A DNA stretch of 53,488 nucleotides from Marinifilum sp. (GCA_020717845.1 DYDG01000002.1:1-53488), one strand, 5' to 3'; counted from the stretch's first letter, positions 1 to 9,393 are shown. Numbers and translations: made by a program. The notes: generated from the letters alone by a model not told the origin.

Positions 1-42
1 TTATTCATAGCTCTGTGGTAAATTACCCTATTGCACAGGTCG

Positions 43-1053
43 CTATTTTTTACCTGTAATCCGTTTTATTTCTTTATCGAAATCAGAGATATAGTCCTTA
101 TCCTGTTGAATACGGTAAACCTCATATTCCTGTTCAGCCTTGAGTTTTGCCTCCAATGCGACTATTTTGCCCTTATCCTGCAAGATCGGATAGTTAGACA
201 ATTCCAGAAAGTTATGCAGAAATTCAACCCAGTCGGTCATTTTCATCAAAATCTGGCGATGCGCTCTGTTTTCAGCCAGATCAAGGTAGGCCGAGACGAT
301 CTGATTCAGTTCCTTGATGTGGGCTTCACCCAGGTAATTTTTAGCAACTGCAACATCAGATTTTAAGATTTTGCCATCCGGTGCATGTTTCCAGTTAGTC
401 AGCCCCATGTAGATTTTAGTCGCATCTGCTGAATCATAAATGATTTCAGCGGCTGTTTTCCCTGTGATGGCCCAATGCAGCTTGTTTTGCACTGTGGCAA
501 AAAACTCTTTGGTAATAGGCGCATTTTTATCATAATCAACAGACAGAGCGTATGTATCTGTAATTTTCTGATAAAACCGGCGTTCGCTGGCCCGGATTTC
601 CCTGATACGTTCTAACAATTCGTCAAAATAATCTTTACCAAAAACCTGATTGCCCTGCTTAAGCCGTTCATCATCCAGAACAAATCCTTTGATGATGAAC
701 TCTTTCAGAGTTTTGGTGGACCAGATACGAAATTGTGTGGCCTGATAGGAGTTGACACGGTAGCCGACAGAGATGATGGCGTCGAGGTTATAGAACCTTA
801 TGTTATAGCTTTTGCCATCACTGGCAGTTGTTAGGAATTCCCGAACAACTGAATTTTCATCAAGCTCACCTGTTTCGAAAATATTTGATAGATGCTCACT
901 AATGGTTGCTTTTGACTTTCCAAACAGCTCACCTATTGCCTTCTGGGTCAGCCAGACGGTTTCGTCTCTCAGCATTGCATTGATATTGACTTGCCCATTG
1001 TTTGATGTATAGAGAATAAAGCCAGATTGTCGTTCAGTTAGTTCATTTTTCAT
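43..1053 (-). CDS. rhuM: RhuM family protein
   Basis: A 336-residue protein recognised as the RhuM (virulence protein) family by overall sequence. The N-terminal part (about residues 1-125) carries a DNA-binding-like segment (WLTQKAIGELFGKSKATIS) followed by the conserved YNLDAIISVGYRVNS and FRIWST motifs typical of the family. The C-terminal part is mostly helical and charged. The biochemical role of RhuM is not established; homologues are often found next to restriction-modification genes and mobile DNA, which matches this location beside an HNH protein and two large methyltransferase genes. The length is normal for the family, so the gene looks intact. It is the leftmost gene on the minus strand and ends 42 bases from the window edge. 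Family assignment is confident; function is unknown. Confidence 0.9.
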   Translation of the reverse strand: MKNELTERQSGFILYTSNNGQVNINAMLRDETVWLTQKAIGELFGKSKATISEHLSNIFETGELDENSVVREFLTTASDGKSYNIRFYNLDAIISVGYRVNSYQATQFRIWSTKTLKEFIIKGFVLDDERLKQGNQVFGKDYFDELLERIREIRASERRFYQKITDTYALSVDYDKNAPITKEFFATVQNKLHWAITGKTAAEIIYDSADATKIYMGLTNWKHAPDGKILKSDVAVAKNYLGEAHIKELNQIVSAYLDLAENRAHRQILMKMTDWVEFLHNFLELSNYPILQDKGKIVALEAKLKAEQEYEVYRIQQDKDYISDFDKEIKRITGKK

Positions 1054-1084
1054 GAGAACCCCCTTCTTTTTGGTTATGCCTTAT

Positions 1085-1205
1085 CCGGAATTCACACACC
1101 CCTAACCCCTCTTATTAGAGGGAAATACAAAGAATCCCCTCTTGAGAGGGGGTAGGGGGTGTGTATCTTCCCTATAGAAATTCCCCCAATTCACTGACGC
1201 ATTAC
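1085..1205. repeat. Intergenic inverted-repeat element
   Basis: The gap between RhuM and the next small ORF holds an imperfect palindrome: a CACACCCCTAACCCCTC arm near 1093-1110 and a GAGAGGGGGTAGGGGGTGTG arm near 1143-1162. At 1191-1205 it carries TCACTGACGCATTAC, which is the reverse complement of the first 15 bases of the terminal repeat of the MITE-like element at 40753-40945. A weaker relative of the palindrome lies at about 37777-37820. This is a dispersed non-coding repeat. Confidence 0.6.
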
Positions 1206-1366
1206 AATTCCTTAGCTCTTTTATTCATTTCTACAGATATTGTTAACATCCTTTTAGCCCAGGGTTTAATAGAATTATTAATAGTCCTGCATGGTGCTGG
1301 TGAAGAGTATCTTATATAGTTTGATTTTTTATGATTCTCAAGGGATAAGTTAAGTTGTTGTGGCAT
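1202..1366 (-). pseudogene. 54-residue ORF resembling the N-terminus of the 840-aa methyltransferase
   Basis: A short minus-strand reading frame begins MPQQLNLSLENHKKSNY, which aligns with the first residues of the double-methyltransferase protein at 4142-6664 (MEQQLELAIENHNKPN). The DNA also matches: the stretch at 1330-1366 is close to 6627-6664. Similarity then fades and the frame stops after 54 codons, inside the neighbouring repeat. The simplest reading is a relic left by duplication or deletion of a methyltransferase gene start. It could instead be a small functional peptide. No domain is recognisable. Confidence 0.4.
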
Positions 1367-1466
1367 GTTTGATCATTTCCTTCTTAAGTGATGAGACCAG
1401 AATTCAGCGGCGGCACGTAAGTGCCGTCCGCTGCAATAATTTTTTAGACATCCTAAACTTTCTTCG

Positions 1467-1727
1467 TCATTTCTTCTTGTAAGGGTACTTATCGCTTTTC
1501 CTTCGATTCTCTTCCCAGTGGAGTGGCTGAATGTTCTTGGGAGTATCTGTTCCACCTTTTGATAGTGGGTTCTTATGATCTATCTCCCAACCATATTCTC
1601 CCTGTGTTCCATACGAAGGCTTGCGAATCAAAATTCCTAATACATCTTTTCCCCATACTTCAGGATTGCGTCCAGGAACAGGTTTGACTTTTTCCCACAC
1701 CTTGTCTATTTGCTTCTTGCTTGCCAT
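1467..1727 (-). CDS. Small HNH endonuclease-like protein
   Basis: An 86-residue protein with an HNH core: WEIDHKNP (about residues 48-55), then GG, then NIQPLHWEENRRKSDK. The order D-H, then N, then N-x-x-K is that of the HNH metal and catalytic motif. The N-terminal half is basic and contains no other domain. The start is supported by a near-perfect ribosome binding site, AGGAGGTGTTATC immediately before ATG. It lies downstream of the methyltransferase pair on the same strand, with about 70 bases between, so it may be their accessory nuclease or nickase. HNH proteins of this length occur both in restriction systems and as solitary genes; the substrate cannot be read from the sequence. Confidence 0.8.
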   Translation of the reverse strand: MASKKQIDKVWEKVKPVPGRNPEVWGKDVLGILIRKPSYGTQGEYGWEIDHKNPLSKGGTDTPKNIQPLHWEENRRKSDKYPYKKK

Positions 1728-1796
1728 GATAACACCTCCTTTTTATCAATTTACTAATCCACCCAAATTTGATTACTTTTTAAGCCCCATTATCTA

Positions 1797-4157
1797 TCAA
1801 TAATATTTCCCATGAAACCATCTTTCTGTCATTCCCCTAATCTGTATACCATTTATAAGCCCTACCCCTGTCTTTTCAGCCTCTATCTTCCCATCCTGAG
1901 TAAAGTCAGAAGTGGTGATACATATTGCCTTATCTTTATCCCTTGCCATCTGATAGCTATGCAATCTCTGGATTGGAGTACTCCCCACATTATGCCTCCA
2001 ATTCTTGCATTGAAATATTACCTTAGAATCGTTTATCTTTGCCTCTATATCTACACCCTTATCGCTGGGACTGCCAGTGATAACAACATCTTTGTAACCT
2101 TCTTTTATTAATACCTCTTTTATGAGTACTTCAAATTCCTTGCCTGAAAGTGTATGTAAGTCAATCTTACCTGTTGCCTTAATTGGTAAAATTATCTTCT
2201 TTTCAATAAATCCCTCATTAGTTTCATCGACATAGTTTTTCAGAACACTTATAATGAAACCCTTATCCTCATTGATGGATTCTATGGCATCCTTATCACC
2301 ATTATCTAAATACAGGCTTAAATTATAAATATAATCGTTATAGTTAAACGCCTCTTTCTTTTTGAGAAGGTCTTCAACTATCCTTGGTGTCCAATCAAGG
2401 ATTCTATTTTGGATGGTTTCTTTTCTGAAGTCCTCAAAGATGGTTATATCTATCTTAGGTAAGAGTGTCTGATTGGGAAGTATATCAAAATACCTCTTGA
2501 TTAATAAATGAATGAGTTTTGCATTTAAGTAGAGTATTTTAAATCCTTGAGATCTTGCTTCGCTGAGAACTATATCTACTGCCTCAAGGAATTTCAATTC
2601 CCTTTTTTCTTTTATGTAGCGTTGCAAGGTGTTATAAACTACTTTATCAAGCCAGACATCACCTTCATAGTAATATTTTTCAGTCTCATCAAGTTTTAGG
2701 AAAAATATAAGGCTATCTGAAGTTATTGACCAATTTGACGACCAGAGGTATCTCATGGAAGGGTCAGCTTTTGCGTATGCAATTCTATGGATTGGCTCAA
2801 ATCCTGCTTTTCGAGCTGAGAGTTTTATCCTGTTTATTATCTCCATCCATCTTTTCTTACCCGCTCTGAAAAATAATACACAATAACCGTAAACCTTTAT
2901 CTTTTTACTGAAATGGTCAAATATCTCATCTAAAGAAGAACAATACTGTTCCCATCTTCTTTTATTATTCCTTTCAGGGCTATCAGTTACAATAACCTCT
3001 TTCTGTTTCATATAGTTTGAGAATTTCCATGTTTCATCACCTGTCCAAAAATACAACCAATCCCTGAAAAGCTGGTTTCTCTCAAGGTAAGGGACAAGTT
3101 CAGAATATGGAGGTTCTGAGAATATCAAATCTACTGAGCCATCAGCTACAGGAATATCATTATAACTCAAGCTGTAAATATTTCTTATAGAATCTGATTT
3201 TAATACTTCTCCAAGCCCCTCATCATCAAACTTAAACTTCATGACTTTGTTAAACCTATCCTCAAAACACAGCCATACATTCCTTTCCATACAGCATTTA
3301 TCAGGGATATGGTACAAATCTTGACTCTTTGCCTTATAATCTGTAATTTTCATTAAATGAAGTGCTGTTACCAATGCCATCTGTAGGAATTCTCTCTCAG
3401 AGGATTTTTCAAGTTCAAGAATTGCCTCTTGAAGCAAACATAAAGCATACTGGTTTCTCTTAGTGAAAAAACAATCGTAATGGTCAGTTTTGCCCGGGGT
3501 AATATTTATTCTCGCATTTATAATTAGATTATGAGAGGGAAATCTATATCCTGAGTTAAGGTTTACAGAATCAATTTTCTTCTTATCAACCTCACTAAAT
3601 TTCTTTTTACGGTTTTCACATTCAGGACATCTGTAAGCCATAACTATATTTTTACCATCATCCATATATAAGTGTGGTGTAGGGTTATAAAATTCCATTG
3701 GATTCAGGTCAAAATATAACCTATCTATGTAGTTTTGTTCCCCACAGCATACGGTAGAATACAAATCCATTATCTTTTGCTTTATTTTACCTTCTAATTC
3801 CTTAAAGAGAGTAATTATCTTCTTTTTATCCAATGACTTTAAAAATGAATCAACAAGATACCATGAATAATTATCAATATCGCCTGCTGTAATCTTACAC
3901 TTATTTCTGATAGCCTCGTAGACAATAATACCTGAACCCATAAATGGGTCGTATAGATGAATTTCGTTTGTTTGACTAATCTTTTCAAAATAGCTTATAA
4001 CTCGGGAAGCGATATCACTTGACTTTCTACCGCTGAATATATATGCGTTTTTACAACAAGCCCATGGGTTAACCTCTGCAGACATTATTAACTCACCAAT
4101 CTCTTTAATTGTAGTTCTTGTTTCCTTTTGTTTCTGTGGGTCTAATAGCCAATACAT
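1797..4157 (-). CDS. DNA methyltransferase fused to Mrr-type restriction nuclease domain
   Basis: A 786-residue protein. The N-terminal half is an amino-methyltransferase: motif I LYDPFMGSG (about 68-76), a CPEC zinc-binding pair near 177, and a catalytic motif IV variant SEPPYS near 345-350. This order (motif I before the PPY motif, with a long insert between) is not the usual beta order. The last 130 residues carry an Mrr_cat fold of the PD-(D/E)XK type: LSGKEFEVLIKEVL, then KGVDIEA and IFQCKNW, giving the D and Q-x-K catalytic elements. One chain may therefore both modify and cleave DNA. Its start overlaps the end of the upstream two-domain methyltransferase by 16 bases, so the two are cotranscribed. 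An alternative start at 4085 has a plausible GGTGAG site. A family name is not assigned. Confidence 0.8.
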   Translation of the reverse strand: MYWLLDPQKQKETRTTIKEIGELIMSAEVNPWACCKNAYIFSGRKSSDIASRVISYFEKISQTNEIHLYDPFMGSGIIVYEAIRNKCKITAGDIDNYSWYLVDSFLKSLDKKKIITLFKELEGKIKQKIMDLYSTVCCGEQNYIDRLYFDLNPMEFYNPTPHLYMDDGKNIVMAYRCPECENRKKKFSEVDKKKIDSVNLNSGYRFPSHNLIINARINITPGKTDHYDCFFTKRNQYALCLLQEAILELEKSSEREFLQMALVTALHLMKITDYKAKSQDLYHIPDKCCMERNVWLCFEDRFNKVMKFKFDDEGLGEVLKSDSIRNIYSLSYNDIPVADGSVDLIFSEPPYSELVPYLERNQLFRDWLYFWTGDETWKFSNYMKQKEVIVTDSPERNNKRRWEQYCSSLDEIFDHFSKKIKVYGYCVLFFRAGKKRWMEIINRIKLSARKAGFEPIHRIAYAKADPSMRYLWSSNWSITSDSLIFFLKLDETEKYYYEGDVWLDKVVYNTLQRYIKEKRELKFLEAVDIVLSEARSQGFKILYLNAKLIHLLIKRYFDILPNQTLLPKIDITIFEDFRKETIQNRILDWTPRIVEDLLKKKEAFNYNDYIYNLSLYLDNGDKDAIESINEDKGFIISVLKNYVDETNEGFIEKKIILPIKATGKIDLHTLSGKEFEVLIKEVLIKEGYKDVVITGSPSDKGVDIEAKINDSKVIFQCKNWRHNVGSTPIQRLHSYQMARDKDKAICITTSDFTQDGKIEAEKTGVGLINGIQIRGMTERWFHGKYY

Positions 4158-6664
4158 TTTTTATAATACTCCTTATCCTTAATCCTCTCCATTGCAATTT
4201 TCAGGTATTCTTCATTCCTTTCTATCCCGGTACATCCTCTTTCATAAATATCTGCTGCCAAGGGAATACTCCCTACCCCCATAAATGGGTCTATTATATT
4301 ATCCTGTGGATTTGTACATCCAAGTATAAGTCTTTTAACCACCTCTAATGGCTTCTGGGCAGGGTGTTTTCCATGTTTTTTTTCTCTTAAGGGTGTCAGG
4401 GGGACATCCCACACATTTCTCATTTGCTTGCCATTATTTAATTCCTTCATTATATTGTAATTAAAAGTCCAATTTTTAGCTTTTTTGGGATTGTTATTCA
4501 CCGCCCATATTATGTATTCTGTGCTTTCGCAAAGCATCCTCTGGGTAATATTAGGGAAGGCATTTCTCTTATACCAGGTGATAGAATTCACAATTCTTAT
4601 CTCTAATTCATTTAAAATCTCGCCTATGGTAAAAATATTATGCATACTTCCAAAGATAATGATATTACCGTTTTCCTTTACCACTCTTGTTATCTTTTGA
4701 ATCCAATCCTTAGTGAACTTCACATAATCTTTATTGGAAAACTTATCCCAATCTTCAGATATCTTTGTGAATTTCTTTTGTTCTGCCCAGTAATCATTTG
4801 ATTTAAGCCAACCAATCTTCTTTTTATGGTCATATCCGGAGATGTTGTATGGTGGGTCAGTGATGCAAGCATCAAATTCATTTTCTCCAAATTCATCCAA
4901 CAAAGACAGACTATCATCAAGATAAAATTCCAAATTCCTATCTTTAAATTTAAGATTACCTTTAGGCTTTAGTGTCCAGGTGTTTTTATCCTTATTGTAG
5001 AGACAAACATCTTCTAAACAACCTGGCAGGTCTCTGTACTTTGTAGAAAGTTTATGAAGTTCTCCTCTCTTATACAACCCTTCAATTAAACCGCTATTAA
5101 CTATCTCGGATGTAGATGCCTCTCCTCCTTTAGCAGATAAAATTTTCTTTACCAAAGTTCTAAGTTCTATCTCTGAATCCCCTGTTTTTTTCTCCTTGGT
5201 TATAGATTTCTTTCTTTTCTGAAATATCAGGAGGCATTCCCCTTTAATTGTAGACTTAGGGCTATTAATTTGCTTATAGGTATACTTATTTCTATGGACA
5301 GGGATTTGCTTAATAAAATCAAACCCGGCATTAGTACAGGCATCAAGGAAATTGCACCAATTCTCAAGTTTAGTATCATTAAACCAGACACAGGCATACT
5401 TATTGGGTTTCAGCACATCATGGATTAATTGAAAGGATTTATGTATATCCTCAAAATATCTTTTGAAGTCTTTGCCTTGTTCCCGATTGCTTACTACAAT
5501 TTCATCCTCTAACACAGCCTTATATCCAGTGAAATATTCCCAGAGTTTTAAGTATTCTGAATAAGCAACGAGGTCCATATAAGGTGGGTCTGTCAGCACA
5601 AAATCAATACTATCAGGAGGGATTTCACCATTACTTATTTTCTGGAATGGTTTATTGAGAATAACCACAGAGTTTGTATTTATATTATTGTGTGTTTTCA
5701 TCCTTATCAATTTATCAAATCTATCTTGAAATAGATACCAGATATTTCTTTCTACTCGTTCTTTAGTTGGTATCCAATAGGGGAACTGAGATTGGGACTT
5801 ACGGTCAGTGAATTTAGCAAGGTGAATACATGAACTCAATACTGCAACAAGGTCTTCTTTTTCCGAGCAGTCTTCAAGTTTAAAGATAATTTCTTTTATC
5901 CTTTTCATGAAATAAAACGCTCTGTTAGGAAAGATATCCAATATATACATTCCATTTTTAATAGCTATCCTCGAATTTGGTAAAAGTTTCATAGATTCAT
6001 CAGGCAATATTTTTAATTCCTCATTAATTGCCATTTGTATATTAACTTCTTCATTGGAGATGTCCCTTTTATAAGTTCTTCCGCAAGAAGGACAATAATA
6101 TTGTAGCATCTTTGGAATATTCACACCATCTTTATAATCATATTCTATTTTTAATAGACTTCCTGAACCTCTACATTCCAAACATAGTACCGAATAATAT
6201 TTTTCAAGTTCATCTTTTAATTCAAATTTGACTTGCGATAGAAAGGTTTGTAGACAAACCAGATCACTTTTTCTCAATATAGTATCAAGGATTTTGACAG
6301 GAAGCTCATTTATTTCCACTCCAATAGGATGTATCCCTTTATTTTGTCTTAATGCCTCAAGAATAGTTGTCCCAGACCCCATAAATGGGTCTAAGAGTGT
6401 ACCTTTATCTGGCAGGAAGGATTTTAATACTAAATCAGTTACATTATGAGGCTTTTTTGACCAGTATAAATGCCAGTCATACATAAACCCCTTTTGGGTA
6501 GGGGTAATTTTAGAAATCTCTTCTTCTAACTTATCAAAATTTATATCCATAGCTTGCTCCGAGTTTGGGATATGAATATTGATATCCTTATTCAAATGGA
6601 AGGATTTATCAAGGCAGTTTGGTTTGTTATGATTCTCAATGGCTAACTCAAGTTGTTGTTCCAT
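4142..6664 (-). CDS. Protein with two DNA methyltransferase domains
   Basis: An 840-residue protein with two distinct amino-methyltransferase domains. Domain 1: motif I LLDPFMGSGTT (about 91-100), a CLEC...CPSC zinc-binding region about 170-210, and motif IV TDPPYMD near 357. Domain 2: motif IV TDPPYNISG near 601 followed by motif I DPFMGVGS near 791, the reverse (beta-class) order. A helical linker rich in lysine joins them at about 500-560. Both are expected to methylate exocyclic amines (N6-adenine or N4-cytosine) with S-adenosylmethionine. Two domains of different order suggest one for each strand of an asymmetric site. It is the first gene after a good minus-strand promoter at 6717-6745 and overlaps the methyltransferase-Mrr gene, so the pair probably forms one restriction-modification system. 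Confidence 0.85.
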   Translation of the reverse strand: MEQQLELAIENHNKPNCLDKSFHLNKDINIHIPNSEQAMDINFDKLEEEISKITPTQKGFMYDWHLYWSKKPHNVTDLVLKSFLPDKGTLLDPFMGSGTTILEALRQNKGIHPIGVEINELPVKILDTILRKSDLVCLQTFLSQVKFELKDELEKYYSVLCLECRGSGSLLKIEYDYKDGVNIPKMLQYYCPSCGRTYKRDISNEEVNIQMAINEELKILPDESMKLLPNSRIAIKNGMYILDIFPNRAFYFMKRIKEIIFKLEDCSEKEDLVAVLSSCIHLAKFTDRKSQSQFPYWIPTKERVERNIWYLFQDRFDKLIRMKTHNNINTNSVVILNKPFQKISNGEIPPDSIDFVLTDPPYMDLVAYSEYLKLWEYFTGYKAVLEDEIVVSNREQGKDFKRYFEDIHKSFQLIHDVLKPNKYACVWFNDTKLENWCNFLDACTNAGFDFIKQIPVHRNKYTYKQINSPKSTIKGECLLIFQKRKKSITKEKKTGDSEIELRTLVKKILSAKGGEASTSEIVNSGLIEGLYKRGELHKLSTKYRDLPGCLEDVCLYNKDKNTWTLKPKGNLKFKDRNLEFYLDDSLSLLDEFGENEFDACITDPPYNISGYDHKKKIGWLKSNDYWAEQKKFTKISEDWDKFSNKDYVKFTKDWIQKITRVVKENGNIIIFGSMHNIFTIGEILNELEIRIVNSITWYKRNAFPNITQRMLCESTEYIIWAVNNNPKKAKNWTFNYNIMKELNNGKQMRNVWDVPLTPLREKKHGKHPAQKPLEVVKRLILGCTNPQDNIIDPFMGVGSIPLAADIYERGCTGIERNEEYLKIAMERIKDKEYYKKCIGY

Positions 6665-6716
6665 GTTAATTCATTCCTTTCTAAATACTTCAATGAATTC
6701 AATTGAACTCATATAT

Positions 6717-6745
6717 AATATACCATATTTTCTAAAAGCTGTCAA
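6717..6745 (-). promoter_or_regulatory. Sigma70-type promoter for the methyltransferase operon
   Basis: On the minus strand there is TTGACA (6745-6740), a 17-base spacer, and TATATT (6722-6717). The predicted transcript would start near 6710, about 45 bases before the ATG of the double methyltransferase at 6664. Confidence 0.75.
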
Positions 6746-6753
6746 GTATTTTT

Positions 6754-7653
6754 TTACAATTCAGGCAAGACAATACTTATCTGTGTTCCGGGAAAGAAAC
6801 TAAGTGCGGATTGTTGAGGTTTTGTGGCATCCCATTGCGGGACTATGCCTACCTTTGCCATTCCTGAGCGAATCATAATTTTACCATTCCATTTTTGGAC
6901 CAATTTTCTGACGCTGGTTAATCCGTGTCCCCTGCCTATGTCATCATATCGAGATGCACTCTCAAATAAGGCAAGCCTGATGGCTACTGAATCAGACCAA
7001 TCCTTACTATACAAATGGCTATATTTTAGCGAAAGAGATTCTTTTACCCCTATTCCTAAATCCATTACAGAAATCTTCACTACCTTTTTACCAAACTTTT
7101 TCCCATAAAAATACTTTTGGATACCCACATAGCCTACATCCTGGCTATGTTCCGGAATATTCTGGCAAACCTCTGATAGGGCAACAATGAAGGAATCAAT
7201 CGCCATATTATCATAATGGAGATGCGTCCGGAGAATGATCTCGGCACCCCTCTTCACCCTATCCACTATCGAATGAATGTCATCCGAACCCTGTATTTTT
7301 GTCATCTCAAGCAAGACATCTGAATGCCTGCTTCGCAAGAATCGTTCCCCTATCTGAACTGTGGAAATATCCATCTCAAAGGGAGGGCTGGCATTCTTGA
7401 AAAAATCCATTCGCTCAAGATATTTTAATACATTCACTGATTCGGGGAAGTTCAGTATTGGAGCAATACCCAGCTTCTTCCTCAAATACCAGCCAAATTC
7501 CAGTAATCCAATCATTCCATAGGGATCGATAAACTCAATCTTTTCTAAGTTGATGATAACTTCGTTCCCTATCATGTCCCGATTAGATTGTAGCAATAGA
7601 TGCTCAAATGTATTTTCGTCTAAGTATGCAGGTGAGGATAAATTACATGGCAT
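6754..7653 (-). CDS. STAS-like domain fused to GHKL ATPase
   Basis: A 299-residue soluble protein. Residues about 1-95 look like a STAS/anti-anti-sigma domain (VIINLEKIEFIDPYGMIGLL). Residues about 130-299 are a GHKL ATPase: N-box ALSEVCQNIPEHS, G1-box DLGIGV, and G2-box GRGHGLTSV. A separate STAS antagonist and serine kinase normally form partner-switching pairs; here both are in one chain, as in other STAS-HATPase fusions of unknown role. The catalytic asparagine and both glycine boxes are present, so ATP binding is expected. The start has a strong AGGAGGAGACATT site before ATG. It stands alone between the methyltransferase promoter and the nucleotide-sugar dehydrogenase. The target is unknown. 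Confidence 0.75.
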   Translation of the reverse strand: MPCNLSSPAYLDENTFEHLLLQSNRDMIGNEVIINLEKIEFIDPYGMIGLLEFGWYLRKKLGIAPILNFPESVNVLKYLERMDFFKNASPPFEMDISTVQIGERFLRSRHSDVLLEMTKIQGSDDIHSIVDRVKRGAEIILRTHLHYDNMAIDSFIVALSEVCQNIPEHSQDVGYVGIQKYFYGKKFGKKVVKISVMDLGIGVKESLSLKYSHLYSKDWSDSVAIRLALFESASRYDDIGRGHGLTSVRKLVQKWNGKIMIRSGMAKVGIVPQWDATKPQQSALSFFPGTQISIVLPEL

Positions 7654-7732
7654 AATGTCTCCTCCTGTTCTTAGCCAGATGACTATAATCCTAAATTTAA
7701 GGTTGACGCGGCACTATACAATCAACCCTCTG

Positions 7733-9361
7733 CTAACATTCCTGCTTCAATCGCGAAATATGACCCCTGCCCATACCCTTGACCTCACACCCCAATCTCA
7801 GGTATTCCTTGATCCTTGCATCAGAAAGGATACAGAAGCAGTCAACAACTGCTACAGGCTTACCAACCATCTCTACCAGACTGGCTGGTTCAATCTTAAG
7901 ATATTCCTCGTGTGGAACAGCAAAGATTACACAATCAACATCCTTGCCAGACAGACAAGCAGTTAAATCCTGCTGCACCCTCAAGTCTGTTAACCCTTCC
8001 TGATTCTGGAAGAATCGTGACCATGAATGACCTGGTGACGGGTATGTATCCTGCTTCTCAAGCTCCCACCAATGGGATACATAAGGGTCATGAACAGCAA
8101 CACTTGCCCCCATTTCTGTAAGCTTACGAACCACAACCTCTGAACCGCTGTAGCGTGTATCGCCAACATCCTTTCGATAAGAGGCACCCATTAAAAGGAT
8201 TTTAGCCCCTTTAACCGTTTTGCCCATGTCTTTTAATGCCCCTTCAACAAGCTCAGCTACATGAAGGCTGCGTGTATCATTGATATTTATGGCCATGGTT
8301 GTCATCTTAAAGATTTTATCATCAAATCCAAGGATATTATTGTATGCCCATGCCCCCAATGCCCCATCCTTTGGCAGGCAATAGCCGCCAATACCAGGGC
8401 CAGGGAAGATAATGTTGTTATGGGTTGGCCGCACCTTTATAGCATTAACAACCTTGATAAGGTCTACCCCTGTTTTTTCAGCATACAGGCTCCATTCATC
8501 AAGGAATGCCAGCATGGTTGCCCGAAAGCTATTTTCAATTATCTTAGCTGTTTCAGACTCAATAGGCCTATCCAGAACAGTCAAGGGATACTCTTTTGTA
8601 TTAAGCACCTCAGTAAGGAACATGGTTACCTTTTCCCGACTCTCCTTAGTCACCCCGCTGCAAACCCGCCAGAAGTCACGAATAGACTTGACATACTCTC
8701 GTCCAGGCATAACCCTTTCATACGAATGGGCAAGTAATGGCTCTGTGGAGATTCCTCTGTTTTTAAATTCTTCCTGCAAAATAGGATAGGCAACAAACTC
8801 TGTTGTGCCTGGAGCAACAGTAGTCTCGATCAAGACAAGGGCTTCTGCCTGAATATTCTGTCCAATAACACGGATAGATTTTTTTAAGGCATCCATGTCT
8901 GCATGTCCGGTAGAAAGGTCACCCATAGATTCCTTGAGATAGTCGCACTGAACATCTACCACCACCACATCAGCCAATTTGAGGGCATCATGGGTATAGG
9001 TGGCGATAAGCGTTTCCTTTTCCTTCACACACCGCTGGATCATCTCATCTACCTCTGGATCCTCTGCCTTAACCGGAGAAATACCCTCATTCAGGTAATG
9101 TATCTTCCAGAAAGACCGAACCGATGGCCGCTGCATGCCAACAACAAACTTCTTTGGCTTTCCTGTCTGCTTATCCACGCTATCCGCGACCACCCCGGCC
9201 ATAACAGCACCCACAAACCCAACACCAACCACAACAACAATTTCATACCCCTCATCTCGTTTCTTGCCGACAATTTCTTTTAGCCGTTCAAACTCCTGAA
9301 CATACTCCTCTTGCGTTGGCAGGGCAAAACCCTTGCCATCTGGACTCATTGAATACTCCAT
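7733..9361 (-). CDS. Nucleotide-sugar dehydrogenase (UDP-glucose/UDP-HexNAc 6-dehydrogenase family)
   Basis: A 542-residue NAD-dependent enzyme that oxidises the C6 alcohol of a nucleotide sugar to a uronic acid in two steps. The N-terminal Rossmann segment is VVVVGVGFVGAVMAG (about 42-56). The catalytic cysteine lies in GPGIGGYCLPKDG, the family signature. The C-terminal domain has a second Rossmann-like segment (KILLMGASYRKDVGDTR). It is about 100 residues longer than typical members because of insertions in the first NAD domain (about 62-145). The substrate could be UDP-glucose or a UDP-N-acetylhexosamine; the sequence does not decide. The product feeds capsule, O-antigen or other glycan synthesis, but no glycosyltransferases lie next to it. 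The start has an AAGGAGGATATT site. It follows the small gene at 9394 closely and may be at the end of the valS operon. Confidence 0.88.
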   Translation of the reverse strand: MEYSMSPDGKGFALPTQEEYVQEFERLKEIVGKKRDEGYEIVVVVGVGFVGAVMAGVVADSVDKQTGKPKKFVVGMQRPSVRSFWKIHYLNEGISPVKAEDPEVDEMIQRCVKEKETLIATYTHDALKLADVVVVDVQCDYLKESMGDLSTGHADMDALKKSIRVIGQNIQAEALVLIETTVAPGTTEFVAYPILQEEFKNRGISTEPLLAHSYERVMPGREYVKSIRDFWRVCSGVTKESREKVTMFLTEVLNTKEYPLTVLDRPIESETAKIIENSFRATMLAFLDEWSLYAEKTGVDLIKVVNAIKVRPTHNNIIFPGPGIGGYCLPKDGALGAWAYNNILGFDDKIFKMTTMAININDTRSLHVAELVEGALKDMGKTVKGAKILLMGASYRKDVGDTRYSGSEVVVRKLTEMGASVAVHDPYVSHWWELEKQDTYPSPGHSWSRFFQNQEGLTDLRVQQDLTACLSGKDVDCVIFAVPHEEYLKIEPASLVEMVGKPVAVVDCFCILSDARIKEYLRLGCEVKGMGRGHISRLKQEC

Positions 9362-9393
9362 AATATCCTCCTTATAATTGTTAGATGGTCTCC

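Noticed and set aside
1373-1555. A 60-residue minus-strand ORF overlapping the HNH gene
   Set aside because: It is out of frame with the HNH protein, has no ribosome site and no protein-like pattern.
8261-9283. Long plus-strand ORFs opposite the nucleotide-sugar dehydrogenase, and similar ORFs opposite valS and the surface protein
   Set aside because: They are antisense to strongly supported genes and have no domain or ribosome site.
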